Made by a program: the position numbers and the translations under genes
Shown: positions 50,312 through 63,500 of the stretch, piece after piece
Numbering within the stretch: the stretch's first letter is position 1
Layout: every line of letters starts with the position of its first letter
Notes under the pieces: model-generated
Seen by the model: only the letters and a program-made list of their open reading frames with translations
Databases searched by the model: none
Told to the model about the DNA's origin: nothing
Assembly (NCBI GenBank): GCA_002943765.1
Contig: PQWQ01000002.1
Span: 3,286,001-3,350,000 of the forward strand
Source: Psoroptes ovis
Lineage: Eukaryota > Arthropoda > Arachnida > Sarcoptiformes > Psoroptidae
Length of the DNA stretch: 64,000 nucleotides
Reading direction: 5' to 3'

Positions 50312-53300
50312 GATATATTCAAGTATTTCCAACAAAAATATATATGATGATATAATCACATTAAATATTAAGGGAAAAATATCAAAATGGATAGAATGGA
50401 AAATGGCAAAAAAATAATATGTTGAAAACATACAATTTGTAGAATGAATTAAATAAAAACAAGAGAGAAAATCGAGAAATAAATAATTTTTTTTTTCATT
50501 GAAATAATCATCATCAAACGATAACAACAATCACAATTGTTAAGAATATATGCACACAAAATCGTCTAATGTGCAGCGAAGAATCGGACGTTTTTTTTTC
50601 TTTCGTACTTTGCATGAAGAAATGTTTGAAAAATTAAATGAAACAAAATGAAATACAATAAAATCACACAATTATCACACACACACACACAATGAATGAG
50701 TCTTTTGAATGGTGAAATGATGAAATTTAAAATTTAAATGAAATAATGACGATGATGATGAACAGTAATGATGATAATATGGTGACAACATACTTAAATC
50801 TTTTTTCTTTGTCGAAATTAACCAAAGAAACAGAAAAGGAACAAAATTGAATGTAATTATTTGTTGAAGATTTGAAATGAATTTCAAAATTTAATTTTCA
50901 AATTTCTCGGGTGAACTGAAAATCAGCTTGCATTTTACAAATATCTGGATTATGAGCAGTGAATCAATGCCATTGCAACAAATTATGAAAAATTTTCATT
51001 TCTTTAAATTCAAATTAAAAATTCTCAGTATATATATCAAATGTAAACATTCAAATATTTTCAAAAGAAAAATAATATTTCAAATTTTTAATTACATGAA
51101 TAAAGAGTTGATTTATTAATTTATTCATTCATTTTTTTCAGTAATTTCAAAGTTTGCATCGTTTACAGATTCTCGATAGGGATTTTTGTTCGAATAAAAG
51201 TCAATTTTTATTAAGGGAAAAATTGAAAATAATTTATCCTAACCATAGATCGGAAAAAATGAATAAATAGATCCTCATTTAATTCAAATCAATCAATCAA
51301 TCAAATGAATGAATGCATAAATAAACATAAAAATAAAGCCACACATACAATGATGATGACAAGCATAATAATAATAACAATAAAAAAAAAAATTTCAATT
51401 TGATTTGAAATTTTTTATTATTATTATTTTCTCTAATATACGTAATTCTATTCATTTGTCTTCTTCATTCTTTTTCCTTTCCCTTTTTGAATATTGTGAG
51501 CATAAATGACTGAGTAAATAAAATTTGAAAAATTTTATGAATATTCTAAGAAATATACGCGAATATTCTTTGAAAAAATATCAAAATTTCTAGCTCATTT
51601 TCTGCACGCGAAAAATAATACAAAAATCAATGAATAACATTAAAACATTTTCTCGTAAAATTTTGCTAAGAGAAATATTCACCAGAAGAGAAGAAAAAAT
51701 GATGAATAAACGAAAAAATATATATTCAACGATACGAGAACTAAATAAACTAAAAAAATCAAAGAATACATAATCATCAAGCAAACACATATTAGTCATT
51801 ACGTTATTATTATCATTATTATTATTTGATATAAAAGCAATGGTAATGATAATCATAATAATAATTTAGTAGCAAACAACAATTTATTAAATAAAAAACA
51901 AAAATTTTGCCACATTATCATCATCCATTTCAATCATAATTATTGGATAGAAAGTGATGTAGCATACACACACACACACACATTCAACACCATATACACA
52001 ATACGAAATAGACGAAAATCAAACAAAAAATATAAAATTTAAAAGGAAAATGAAAAATATTTTCAAACAATATTCATTGAGATACAAACACAAGCACACA
52101 GATGGATTGGAAATACAACAACGACAATAACAACATCATTGAATTCAATACATTTCCATCATAATCATCATCATTTAAATGATTTTTCAATTTCATTTCT
52201 ATTTTATTTATAATCATTATTATTAATGTTATTATTATTATTATTAAAGTTAACATTATTATTATTATTAAAATATCATCTATATGAATCGTTTGTACGC
52301 ACATATACCAAGTAAAAGATTTATTATCATTATTATGAAAATGAAAAAAAAATCATAAAAAATGAAATGAAATAAGTGTGTGAATTTAAATAAAATTTTG
52401 AATGTTTTTTTACTTTGAATATACGTTCACAAAATATACACACACAAACATTGTCCATGAACCATCATTCATTCATTCATTCATTTATTCATTTATTCAT
52501 TCATTTAGCTTTTAACATTCAAATGATTTCATTTTTTTTCTTTCAAATAATAATAATATTATCAAAAGCAATTGCTTTTTGAATTTTGAAAGGAAAAATC
52601 ATGCCAACAAACAAACAAAATATATACTCGTGATGATAATAATGACGATGATACAACAACAACAACAACAGCAAACATTATCATCATTTACTTACTATGA
52701 TCATTATTATTATTATTGTCATAATCGTAAGAACGATATTTAATATTTGAATGATTATAATGATGATGATCATGATGATCAATGGTATAAATAATAAAAA
52801 AAATATTAATAATAACAATATTTTAATGAAAAATAATTTCAAATCAATGAAACAAACAAACAAACAAAATGGGAAAAAAGCAGGAAAACTAATACATTCA
52901 CAAGCATAAACTATGACTTAGTAATAATAATAATAATAATGAAAAAAATGATACGTTATTTTCATTTGAATTTTTTTTGGGAAAAATTTCAATTTTTAAT
53001 TTCAAATTTAAAATTTCAGATTCAACAACAGCATCAGCATTCATTTGAATTCATGTTAGAAATGTATATATTTCAATTCATTTTCATGGTACATATTCAT
53101 ACTGAATATTTGGATATAGTTAAATATTCAAAACAAATTTAGTTTTTTTTCTATTATTTCTTATTGTGTAGCAAAACATATAACAATAATAATGATGATA
53201 TTCAGAGAATGAAAATGGAATGAATGAAAATCTCTTTTTATTCTTTTTTTTTTTTTTTTTTTTTTTTGAATATTTGAATTTCTATGTGAAGAAATTTTTC

Positions 53301-56191
53301 ATTTTCAAACAATAACAACAAACGAAACGAACGAAAAAGATGAGAAGAAAATCATTGATCATCATCATCATCATCATTGCTGTTGTTTTTGTTTTGTTTT
53401 GTTATGAATGTGAACAATGAATTATAATAAAAATGAATGCAAAATCATAGTGCATTCATATAAATGCACAAATTTCATTAAAATTTCAGTTATTATTTCA
53501 TTTTGATTTGAATTTTTTTTTTTTTTTTTTTTTTTTTGAAATTCAATTTCGAGATATGAAAGAAATGTTGAAAAATGTTTCAAAATTTTTCTGTCATTCG
53601 TCGTTGAATGAAAATGATATTTTATGGTGGTTAAATGAATAAGCAAATGATTATTATTTGTCAAAGAATTTAAAATTTACAGGGAAAAAATTTCAAAATT
53701 TTCAAAAGAAAATTGACCAAAAAATCAAATAAAAGCATATATTGAATAAGATTAAATGAAGCAAAGCCAAAAAACAAAGCAAAACATATAAATGAAATGC
53801 AAAAATGCCAGAAAAATAAATTTTGGATAACAAATTTTTCGAGGATAATCAAACATATTTGTTTTTCATAATGGATGTTTTCAAACAAACAAAAAATTGA
53901 GAGAAAAAATGGAAAAATATACACAAATTCCAATGAATATTTTCGGCTTTGTATGCATGGAAATATATGCATTCGCTGGTTTGTACACACACACACACAC
54001 AAATATTTGATAAATGATGAAAATATATGAAATTGAAAATGTTTAAAGATTTAAGGAGAAAAAATAAAATTGAAATATGAAATATTCATTTCATATTCAA
54101 AATAATAATAAAAGTTTTTGTTGAGCTTTTTAAAAGATATTCAAAGAAAATTTCAAAAACTTGCAGTGTTTTGTGTGTGCCTTTACTTACTTGCAATCAA
54201 AATCTAAATTGTTTTATTTATTTTGTCTGTTTTTTAGGAAAAATTCAAAAAATATTCAAAATTTCAATACAACAAAATTAAACAAGAAATTTTTGTTTTA
54301 AAATTTGAATTGAATTTAAATTGAAATTTGTTTGATTTGAATCTGATAGAAAATACAAAACAGAAAAAACATGGCACAAAATGATAGAAATAAGATAAAT
54401 CATCATCATAAACATAGACTTTAACATGAAATTTTATCAATTTAAAATGGTAATACAATCATAATAATAATAATAATCATAACAAGAAAACACTGATCAT
54501 TGATTGAACCTGAAGGCAAAATTTTTATTTTTTATTTTTTTTTCAAAAACTGGAAAAAAATTGAATTGAATTTGAAACAATGAACGCGCGCACACACACA
54601 AATAACAACAATAACAAATATATTTTGTATAAAATGAAATTTTATTCGATCAAAGAAAATTTTCAATTTTTTTTATCAAACTTTACGTAAAATGCTTTGA
54701 ATAATATTCGAAAAATAGACATACACACGCACAACGCACACACAAGCACATGTCAAATTTGAAATTTAAAAAAGGAAAAAAATTCTGATCAAAATTAAAA
54801 TTCATGGTACAAAACAATAAAATTTTGTCTAATTTCAAGGGGATGTCAGGGGAATCATTTTCAATATTTCTTTTTCGTATCGCACAAATTGAAATTCAAG
54901 AATTATGTGCGAAAATATGCAAACAATAATTATAATAATAATAATAATGCAAATGATGATATTTTTCAAGGTGTATTCATCATTATCATTTTGAAATAAA
55001 ATTTCAAAGGTGAATATTTAAATATGAATTAAGAAAATCATATTTGATTTACAAATATTTTGATATATCAAAATATTTGAGAAATTCAATATTCATTCAA
55101 TGTTTAAATATGAAATATTCATCCAATATTTCTAATATGAAATATTTGAAATTTTTCGTTTTTCAGAAAAAAATGAAACATTTGTTATTATTATGATTGC
55201 CATTGCCGTTGACAATAGTAATCAAGTGAAACATAGAGACATGATTGTTAAATTGTAAAATGTCACCATTTTTTTTACATTAATATTATTGCTTTGATTA
55301 CGAAATATTGGCTCATTTTAGATTTCGTTATTTTATTTTATTTTTTTGATATTATTTTCCAATTCAATTGCGTTTTTGGGAAAAAAATATATCGAAAAAC
55401 AATTTGAAAAATTTCAAATTCAAAAATATCAAAATGTTAAACAGTCAAAATAAAGTAAATTTAAATGAATTTGAATTTCAAAAATAGAAAACAAATCATG
55501 AACAAACATTGAATAATGAGATAATGGGAAATAATAATTTTTTAAATTTTTTTTTCTTTGAAATTTATTCATTTGTTATGATAAAAATGGAAGAATAATA
55601 ATAATAATGATTTCGACAAGAAGAAATGTGGAAAAAAATAGAAAATTTTATTATTCATTTATAAAGCAAATAATGTTCATATTTACCTTGATATTTGGTA
55701 TTCAAGTTTATTTGTTTGTGTGTGCGTAAGTTTATTTCAAACGGTGATATATGAATTGCTTTTTTCTATTTCAATTTGATGATTTGAAATGTATTTGGAT
55801 TTTTATATATTTTCTTCTTTGATTATTGTTTGATGAATGACGACAATCCAAGTAAAATACAAACGTAAATCGAAATCAAAAAACTGTTCGTTTTCAAACA
55901 AAACAAAGAAATTGAAAATCAATTTCAAAGAAATTTATGATTTGAAAATTTTTGTTGTTTTTCGTTGACATATTTTGTTCAAAAATTCAAATGATAATCA
56001 TTTCTATTTCAATTAATGTAATTTCATATGTAAAATATTTGCAAATCATTATTTAACAAATTATTTGCATATAAAACACAAAATAACTCTCGAATAATAG
56101 TTGAAGGATAGCCCCTAATTTCATTTAGAAAAAAATTTTCTGAAATCTTTGATTTAATTAATTAATCAAAAAATTAATCAATTTTTAATAG

Positions 56192-56232
56192 GTCACAATT
56201 CATATGAATTTCGTCTAGATCAAAGACCACAG
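56192..56232 (+). CDS. Candidate isolated 41-nt exon, unknown gene
   Basis: A 41-nt segment is bounded by a good acceptor (ATTTTTAATAG) and a strong donor (CAG/GTAAAG). One frame is open: phase 1 entry, then HNSYEFRLDQRPQ, then a codon-boundary exit. The residue mix is not the I/N/K noise typical of this DNA. I do not recognise it and found no partner exon nearby, so it may be a microexon of a gene with exons outside the window, or chance. Confidence 0.3.
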
Positions 56233-56775
56233 GTAAAGATCAGTAAAGAAATTATTTGACAAAAACCTTAACGAAAATTATTATAAATTCACACAAACGC
56301 ACACGTTAAACACTACAAACTGACTGGATGAAATGTGAAATGGTGAATTGACTGTTTCGTTTTTCTGATTTTCGTTTTTTTTCTTTTTTGTCAAACGCGA
56401 AAAAAACGACAATTCAAAAGTAATCAAAGAGCTGAATTTTTTTTTTTTTTTTTTTTGAATTTACACAAAGCAGCAAAAGAATATTTTTTTTCAAATGAAA
56501 ATAATAAAACGATGAACACAAAGCAATTTGAACGTACGAACGCGCGCAAGATTATCAAAGATTTTTTTTTTCGGTTTCAAAAAATAACGAAAATCCAAGT
56601 TGAAAATAGAAATCGTACTTTTACTATGTGCACATACCAAACACACACACAAATGAACACAACAAATAAAATGAAATGAAATGATTGTTTGTGTTTGTTC
56701 TTTCTCGTAGACGGTTTATTTCGTGTTTTTTTTTTCATTTATTATTTTGTCGAAAATGTATTTTTACAAAAAATC

Positions 56776-57645
56776 GAGGAGGAAGAGGAGGAGGACGGTG
56801 TGGATAATATTGAGGAGGAATGGATGGAAACGCAGAAGAATGTTGGTAATTTAAGCGAAAAATAAGAGAGAATGAGAAGCAAGAGGGGAGTATTGGTGGG
56901 GCGAGGAGAAAGAGGAGTAATCATATGAAACACAGAGAGAAAGGCAAAGAGAAAGAAGATATGAAATAGATCCATGAGGAAGATGGCTTTTTTCATTATT
57001 TCTCTTTTTCACTGATTCGAATGTTGGAAAAAATTTTCATCCTCCTCGTTTTTTTTTTCGAATGATGAATGAATGAATGATGGAAAAAAGTAAATAGGTA
57101 GTAGCACACGTTAATGCTACCGAGGAGAGACTGAGGAGGTTTGAGGAGATGATTTGAAACGAAAAAATAAAAAATTCTTTTTCATATTTTTTATTTAATC
57201 ATTTTTTTAAAAGTCTTAGATATTCCCGAATGAAAATAAACAAATAATCAAATGTTTAATGATAATAAACATCATTTGATTAAATTCTTTTGGCCTTTCC
57301 ATCTTTTTTCCTCCTCCTCAATCATACAGTCACTGTACTGCTATCAACACAAAATGAAGAAAAAAAATCACAAATTTTCATCATTTATTTTCTCGAATGC
57401 AATGCAATCCTCTTCCTCAATAAAACTTTGCATTATTATCTGCAATCACACCATACTCCTGTTCATTTTTATGCACTTTACTCCTCCTCATTGTCATCAT
57501 CAGTATTTTATTCTTTCTCTTTTTTTTTCATTTTTGCATCATTGCAACTCTCTTGGCTTTATCATTATTAATATATCTCACTATTATCCTCACTATCACC
57601 ATTACAATAACATTCTTTTTCCTCCTCTTCATCCTCCTCCTCATC
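56776..57645. repeat. GAGGAGG / CCTCCTC purine-pyrimidine strand-switch region
   Basis: The + strand carries repeated GAGGAGG-type purine units at about 56776-56920 and 57120-57150, then CCTCCTC pyrimidine units at about 57309-57320, 57480-57490 and 57621-57645, so the purine bias flips strand across the segment. The open frames here (56742-56996 minus, 57252-57812 plus) are products of this bias and I do not call them genes. Confidence 0.6.
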
Positions 57646-59307
57646 TTTTTCCAGTGATATCATTTTTTACTTCTTCATTATTATTAGTTGTGTCATTCAA
57701 TTTTTTTTCATTTTTCTTTTTGATAATAAAATTCATTCATATTTGCAATTATTATCACCATCATTATTATTCTAACTTCTATTATTCCCATCAACCGAAA
57801 AAAAAATTATGAAAAAAAATGATAAAACATTATGTGTTTCAAGAAAAAAAATAGAACAAAATTGAATGAAATTTTTTTTTCATAAATCTCACCAAAAGGT
57901 AGTGGCAAACAAAATAGAGGCAGGAAAAATGAAAAAAAAATCTCTTAATTTTTTTTTCATTTTTTGAATATTTTCATTTGAATTCTTCGTATTTTTTTTT
58001 AAATTTTACTATTATCATACCAATATGTACATCTTCTGGTTCTTTAATTATCTGTATCTTTGTCTTATCTATTATCTCCATCTATTCGGTTTTTTACAGT
58101 CGGTAAATTCATGATTATAATGATAATGATTTTAATGATCATAGCTAAAGAGGATAAATGAATCGTAGTATTCGATTTTTTAGCATCTTTTAAAATTACA
58201 AATCACCAGACACAAATTATTTAAAATCAATCAAATTTTATCATTTTAGTTAATACAGTTGAAATATCATCACTAATCATGACATTTTACCTCTGACATT
58301 ATTATTTATTGTTGACTTGAGTTATCTTCAGCTAAAAATTCCTAATTTTTTTTTTTTTTTGAATTAAATTCAAGGATTTTCAAATTTCAAATATTTGTCT
58401 ATTTTTGTTCAATTCCGCATAATTTTTCTTTTGAAATATTTTTTTTTTCAATTTTTTTCAACAAAATTGATTCAATTTTTCTTTCAATTATTTTTATATC
58501 ATTTTTGTTCTTGAAAATCATTTTATTACGTAAATAAAAATCAGAATACATACGCGTGTGTTTATGTGCGTTCATGTGTATTTATGGAGCATGTTTTATA
58601 TGATAATAATACAAAATAATAATAATAAAATTGTTAAAATGATAAAAATAAATTGAAATAAAAATAATGAAAACGAATAGGAAATATTAAATTTTGAATC
58701 TTTTTATTTTTATAAAAATTTTCATTCATTTGTTTCCATCGTATTATTCTTTGTATAATTTTATTTTATTTTCTATTTTTACGCTTGAAAATAGTGAAAA
58801 CAAAAGGAAATTGAGCGCATATTTTGTATGGAAATGGTATTTATATTCATTGTTGTTGAATTATTTTTCAAGATTTCACTTCATTTCATTTGTTTATTTA
58901 CTTATTTTATTTAGATTTTCCAATTTTCCCGAATTTCTCTTCAAATTTTTAGCCAATTTCGTCGCTGAAATTTGAAAAGCACAAATTTTATGATTTGATT
59001 CAATGTAATTTGATACATCTTTGAAATTTATTGAACATTATTGCTGCTGTTGGTGAGTAATGCTGCTTTCAATTTCATTTTATTTTTTTACTTTTTATGA
59101 ATTTTAAGTTTCAAAATTATTATTGTTCAGCACAGAGAAACGCCCAGGTATCCCCAGTGGAAAAAATTTGAATTTATTTTGGAAAAATGAAAAATAAATG
59201 AATTCAATTGAAAAATATTTTGTTTTCATCTTATTCAATTGAACCTTTGAATTATTGGATGTTGATTTATTTATTTGTTTGTGTGTTTTCTTGGCTCAAT
59301 CGATCAT

Positions 59308-59508
59308 TTAAGACATGATTTCAAATTGCTTGTCATCGATTTTTAGCCTCTTCACAGTGGGTGAAATATTTTCTTTGATGATTGTTTTAGAGGCTGTAGC
59401 CTTTACATCATCTTTGACCCGATTCAAAATGCTAGAGTGCGAGACAAGATAATCAACGAAAAAATGCGGGACGAGACCATCTCGTGCACAACTCGTGAAC
59501 TGCGCATG
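59308..59508 (-). CDS. Candidate terminal exon on the minus strand, unknown protein
   Basis: Sixty-six codons are open to a TAA at 59308-59310 in a GC-richer, non-repetitive block. The C-terminal part reads VDYLVSHSSILNRVKDD, then KATASKTIIKENIS, then PTVKRLKIDDKQFEIMS. The codons look protein-like, not like AT noise. There is no in-frame ATG at its head; a possible acceptor (TTAACATGCGCAG) could begin the exon near 59501. An AATAAA lies shortly after the stop (59260s-59280s, minus strand). It may be the last exon of a gene extending past 64000, or a fragment of a decayed transposable element. I found no convincing upstream exon and do not recognise the protein. Confidence 0.35.
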   Translation of the reverse strand, partial: HAQFTSCARDGLVPHFFVDYLVSHSSILNRVKDDVKATASKTIIKENISPTVKRLKIDDKQFEIMS

Positions 59509-59777
59509 TTAATCGGTTAAACCAACGGAAAATAATTTCATCTGAAAGCTTAATTCAAATTAAATTCATACAAGACAAAACACGAATAAAAATCCATTCG
59601 ATTTGATGAATTCCTGCAAATTTTATATCGTGTAAACTCTTTGAAATTTCACGATTTTCAAATATTGAAAAAAATCCAATTGAAATGGATTTGAATAGCG
59701 AAAAACAGAATCAAAAAAAATTTTGTAAAAATGAATTTGGAAAAATTTTGTCATATTTACACGAATATTTATCGATA

Positions 59778-59858
59778 TTGGTCGCTCGCTAAGTTCTTGT
59801 CAATTTTTGCATGGGGATTTGCATTGAAAATCGGCAAAAAATTTTCGGACAACTCAAA
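59778..59858. mobile_element. Degraded mini-mariner MITE
   Basis: The right end, read on the minus strand, is GAGTTGTCCGAAAATTTTTT followed by GCCGATTTTCA, close to the ends of the copies at 42478 and 60485. The left end has lost its tip (GGTCGCTCGCTAAG) but continues AAGTTCTTGTCAATTTTTGC, matching the same subterminal sequence. TA dinucleotides flank it (59776-59777, 59859-59860). Non-coding. Confidence 0.6.
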
Positions 59859-60484
59859 TAAATATTTCGATATGAAAAATGTATGAGAGCAAAACTTTTC
59901 ATTTTTTAAAATTTTTTTTGAATGCCAAGAACTTTCTGTTGTTTCACATTAAATTAAACAATCTCAATGGTGAAAAATTTTTAATTTTTTGCTATTCCAT
60001 ATTTTTTTCTTGTTTACTTTTGCCAAATTAACTTTTGTCTCATTTTTCTGCAAAATATTTTTAATTATTTTATTACAAATTCCTCATCTCATTGAATACA
60101 GTTCAAATTCAAAATATGCATTGACAATGAACATTTCTTCATCAAGTTTAGTTATAGAGACGAAAGAATAAACGAAAATAAATAGGAGAAAAATTCTGGG
60201 AAAATTTTCATCGAAAAATAAATGAAAAAATTTGAAATTCATTTGGATTGTATGTTTGAAACAAACATACAAACAATATTTATAAAGATTTATGGGATAA
60301 TTCATTTTGAAATAATAATAATAAATCTAAATTTATTTATTTCAATTTTTTTTATTTTCTTGTACGAATAACAACATTGACAGCAATAACAGCATAATCA
60401 ACGAATGAATCAATGAATATAAATATAGATGAACAAAATGAATCAATGAATGAATTATATATTCAACGATATATACAGCATATA

Positions 60485-60577
60485 ATGGGTTGTCCGAAAA
60501 GTTTTTGCCAATTTTCACCATGGCATTTCCTTAGATTTATCAGAGATTTAATAATGGTGAACTTTTGGGACAACGTG
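60485..60577. mobile_element. Mini-mariner MITE, about 93 bp
   Basis: Inverted ends GTTGTCCGAAAAGTT (left) and, reversed, GTTGTCCCAAAAGTT (right), one mismatch in 15, with TA at both edges (60483-60484, 60578-60579). The interior TTGCCAATTTTCACCATGG matches the related copies. Non-coding. The outermost few bases no longer pair, so it is somewhat older than the copy at 42478. Confidence 0.75.
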
Positions 60578-63500
60578 TAAAATTTTTCTTCCAACAATTT
60601 TCTTGGAACAATTTCATTTTTTTCCGTTGTTGTAAACATTCAATATTCAATTATGTTTATCTGATATCTATTTTGTCATCATCATATATAATGTGTAATG
60701 CAAAATACAAGCGAAATGAACAGAAAAATGCCATTTTTTTAATATACTTAAAGTATTTTGAATGTAAGTGGAATATATGCGAATGCAAATGCATTGAATT
60801 TGCTTGTGTGTACGATATGATCGTTTTATTGTTATCAGTATTATTATTAACATAGTTTTCATTGTTATATTTATCGTTTCTTTTTTCCATTGGTAAATAA
60901 AATGTTTAATTTATTTCCAGAAAAAAAAATATTTATAAAGGAGAATATATTGAATGAACGAAAGATATTGAATAACAAATGAGAAAATAATAATGAAAAA
61001 AAAAACTCGTTTCGATTGCCATTTTTTTCTAATATTGAATGCATCCGAATAATAATTCAGTGTATAATAATTGAATATTAGTAAATTGTTGAAAAATACA
61101 CAAAAAATACGCTTGAAATTGTGGTAGAAAAAAATTATTAGCACAAAAAGAAAATTATGATCATAGATACATGTGTAACCATGGTTGAACCGAATATAAC
61201 AGAGATTATTTCAGAAAAAAAAACAATTATCTTCAATTGTTTACGATAATTGTGATCAATGATGATGGTGGTTAAGCGATCTATTGATCAATCAATTATC
61301 AAACATTATTCCAATTATTATTTTTCCTTTTAATCAAAGTAAAATACTTTAAAATAATTATAAGCTAAAATTCAATATTTATATCGAGATTATCCATTTA
61401 TAAATATTCATAATTAATCATTTTTGATCAATGAATTGATCGATCGATATCGGAGTATTGGAAAATTTTCTAACAGTTGTATGATAAGTGAATTTTATCA
61501 AATTTCATTCATTTCAAGTCCAGTATTGAATCACATTCTATTTATCAATGAAAAAGATCAATTTAACAAACCGATTCTATGGATAATTAATAATCAGGAA
61601 AAAATCTCGATAATTATCATTATGAATAACAATGTCAATATTGTAAGTATCATCATTTATTATTTTCATTATTTTTGAATATCATTTTCATAAGTACTTG
61701 TAATTAAAACAAGGGAAAATATCAATACTGAATATCAACGGTATTAATTTAGAAAAAAAATAACGACAATGACATTTTATTTAATTACTCGACATTTTTT
61801 TTGTAAAATTCATTATGATGGAACATTTTAATTGTCAAAAAGCAGAAACTAAACAAAACATTAAAATTACATTTTATCCATTAGCAGTAAATAAATAAAC
61901 AAATGAAATAATTGAAAATGATGGAAAATATGAAATTGAAAAACAAAATGCAAATAACGGGGACCTACAATCAAGTACAAAAATGGGCATTTTATTTATT
62001 CATTTATATTTGACATTCAAACATTATAATGGCATATGAAAATATTTTCTTATTTAATTCAATTTTTGCGTAAATATCATTTTTAGAAAATAACAACCGT
62101 TTCAAACCAAACTAAGATAGAATATTTGCATGTTTAATTAATTAAATTTATATTTTTTCTCTTAATTATTTATTTTTTATTTATATTCATTAATTCATTT
62201 GTTATTTTCACGTTTATGTTTGAATAAGAATTTTGATCATTTTTGCTACTGTTTATTTGTCAAGAATTTGGAAGTCAAATTATTTGGTATTAAAATTCAA
62301 AGTCAATTATTTTTTGTTTTTATTTAATTTCTTTACTTTCTCATACCCGTCGAAGAATATTATTTTCGAGAAAAATTGTCATTATTTCCAATTTTTATTG
62401 ACATACTAAAAGTGAAAAGTTTGAACTTGAATTCAAATTCAATTTTAATTCAATTATTCGTGAATATTCAATTAAAATTTGAAGTTTTTAAGAAATTAAG
62501 TGAAGAATGGAGAAAGGAATGACAGAAATGTATTTGGAATTTCAATATTTGTTTTTTCTTACATTCATTCATCCATTAACTCATAATTTTAATGGTAATT
62601 GATTAATTAATTTTGATCTAAATAATTTTATTCTCTGACATTTCTGCAAATTTCGGTGAATTTCTATGAATTTGAATTTGATTGATCTAAATAAATAATC
62701 ACAAAAACAACAACAATAACGCGAATTCATGGTTGACAAACATTTTTCAATGCATATCATTATCATTATTATTGATTTAGTTTTTCTTGAATTTTGAAAA
62801 TGTTTTTTCGCTTTGTTTTTTGTCCTAAATATTTCAATTTTTCAATTTCAAAATATGATAATATAATAAAAAAAATGTACGGAAAACAATAAAATAAAAT
62901 AAAATAGGCAAAAAAATTATCTTTTTATTGAAAAAAACTAAACAAAGCAATACAAAACAATATTATCATCAAATCAGTACAATATAATCATAATAATAAA
63001 TAATCAAAGTAAATACAAAATTATTATTTTCGAAAAAAAAAATTGTACAACACACCCTTGAACATAGCAACAGCAACAATAACAATCACTATTACAGCAA
63101 ACTATTAGAGTGAAAAATAACCACCCGATTCATGTTTTATGATCGGAGAAATGAAAGAAAGAAAATATTTTGTAATTCCCAAATAATTTATTAAATTTTT
63201 TTTTGACTTTAAATAATGATAACACAAAATAATAATCAAACGAATCAATAACAAACAAAGTAACCGTAATTTCAAAAATTCAAAATTTAAAAATCAATAA
63301 TTTTTGGAAAGAGAAATTCGTTCAATATTTTGAAAACCCTCGAAACAGAAAATAAATTCTTAATTGAAACAATTGAATCTCAAACAAAATCAATCATTGT
63401 TTCGCTGATCGGTCGAATTATGATTTTTTGAATAATAATAATTATGACAATGAATGAATTGATATTTGCAGCTACAATTGAATTACTATTTCTATCTTCA

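Larger units (their letters stand above)
44656..59307. other. 14.6-kb gene-poor region upstream of the ARID5-type gene
   Basis: No complete gene is supported. Contents: the ARID5 promoter presumably just above 44655, a hAT MITE (45257-45443), many (CA)n, (AAT)n and (ATC)n runs, a T26 tract (50286-50311), a candidate 41-nt exon (56192-56232) and a purine/pyrimidine-biased segment (56776-57645). Open frames are short and of AT-noise composition. It may be intron of a large gene with exons outside the window. Confidence 0.55.

Noticed and set aside
57252..57812. 186-codon plus-strand frame rich in H, F, S and P
   Set aside because: Generated by CAT/TTT/CCTCC repeats; hydrophobic-His mix without domains, and competing frames overlap it.
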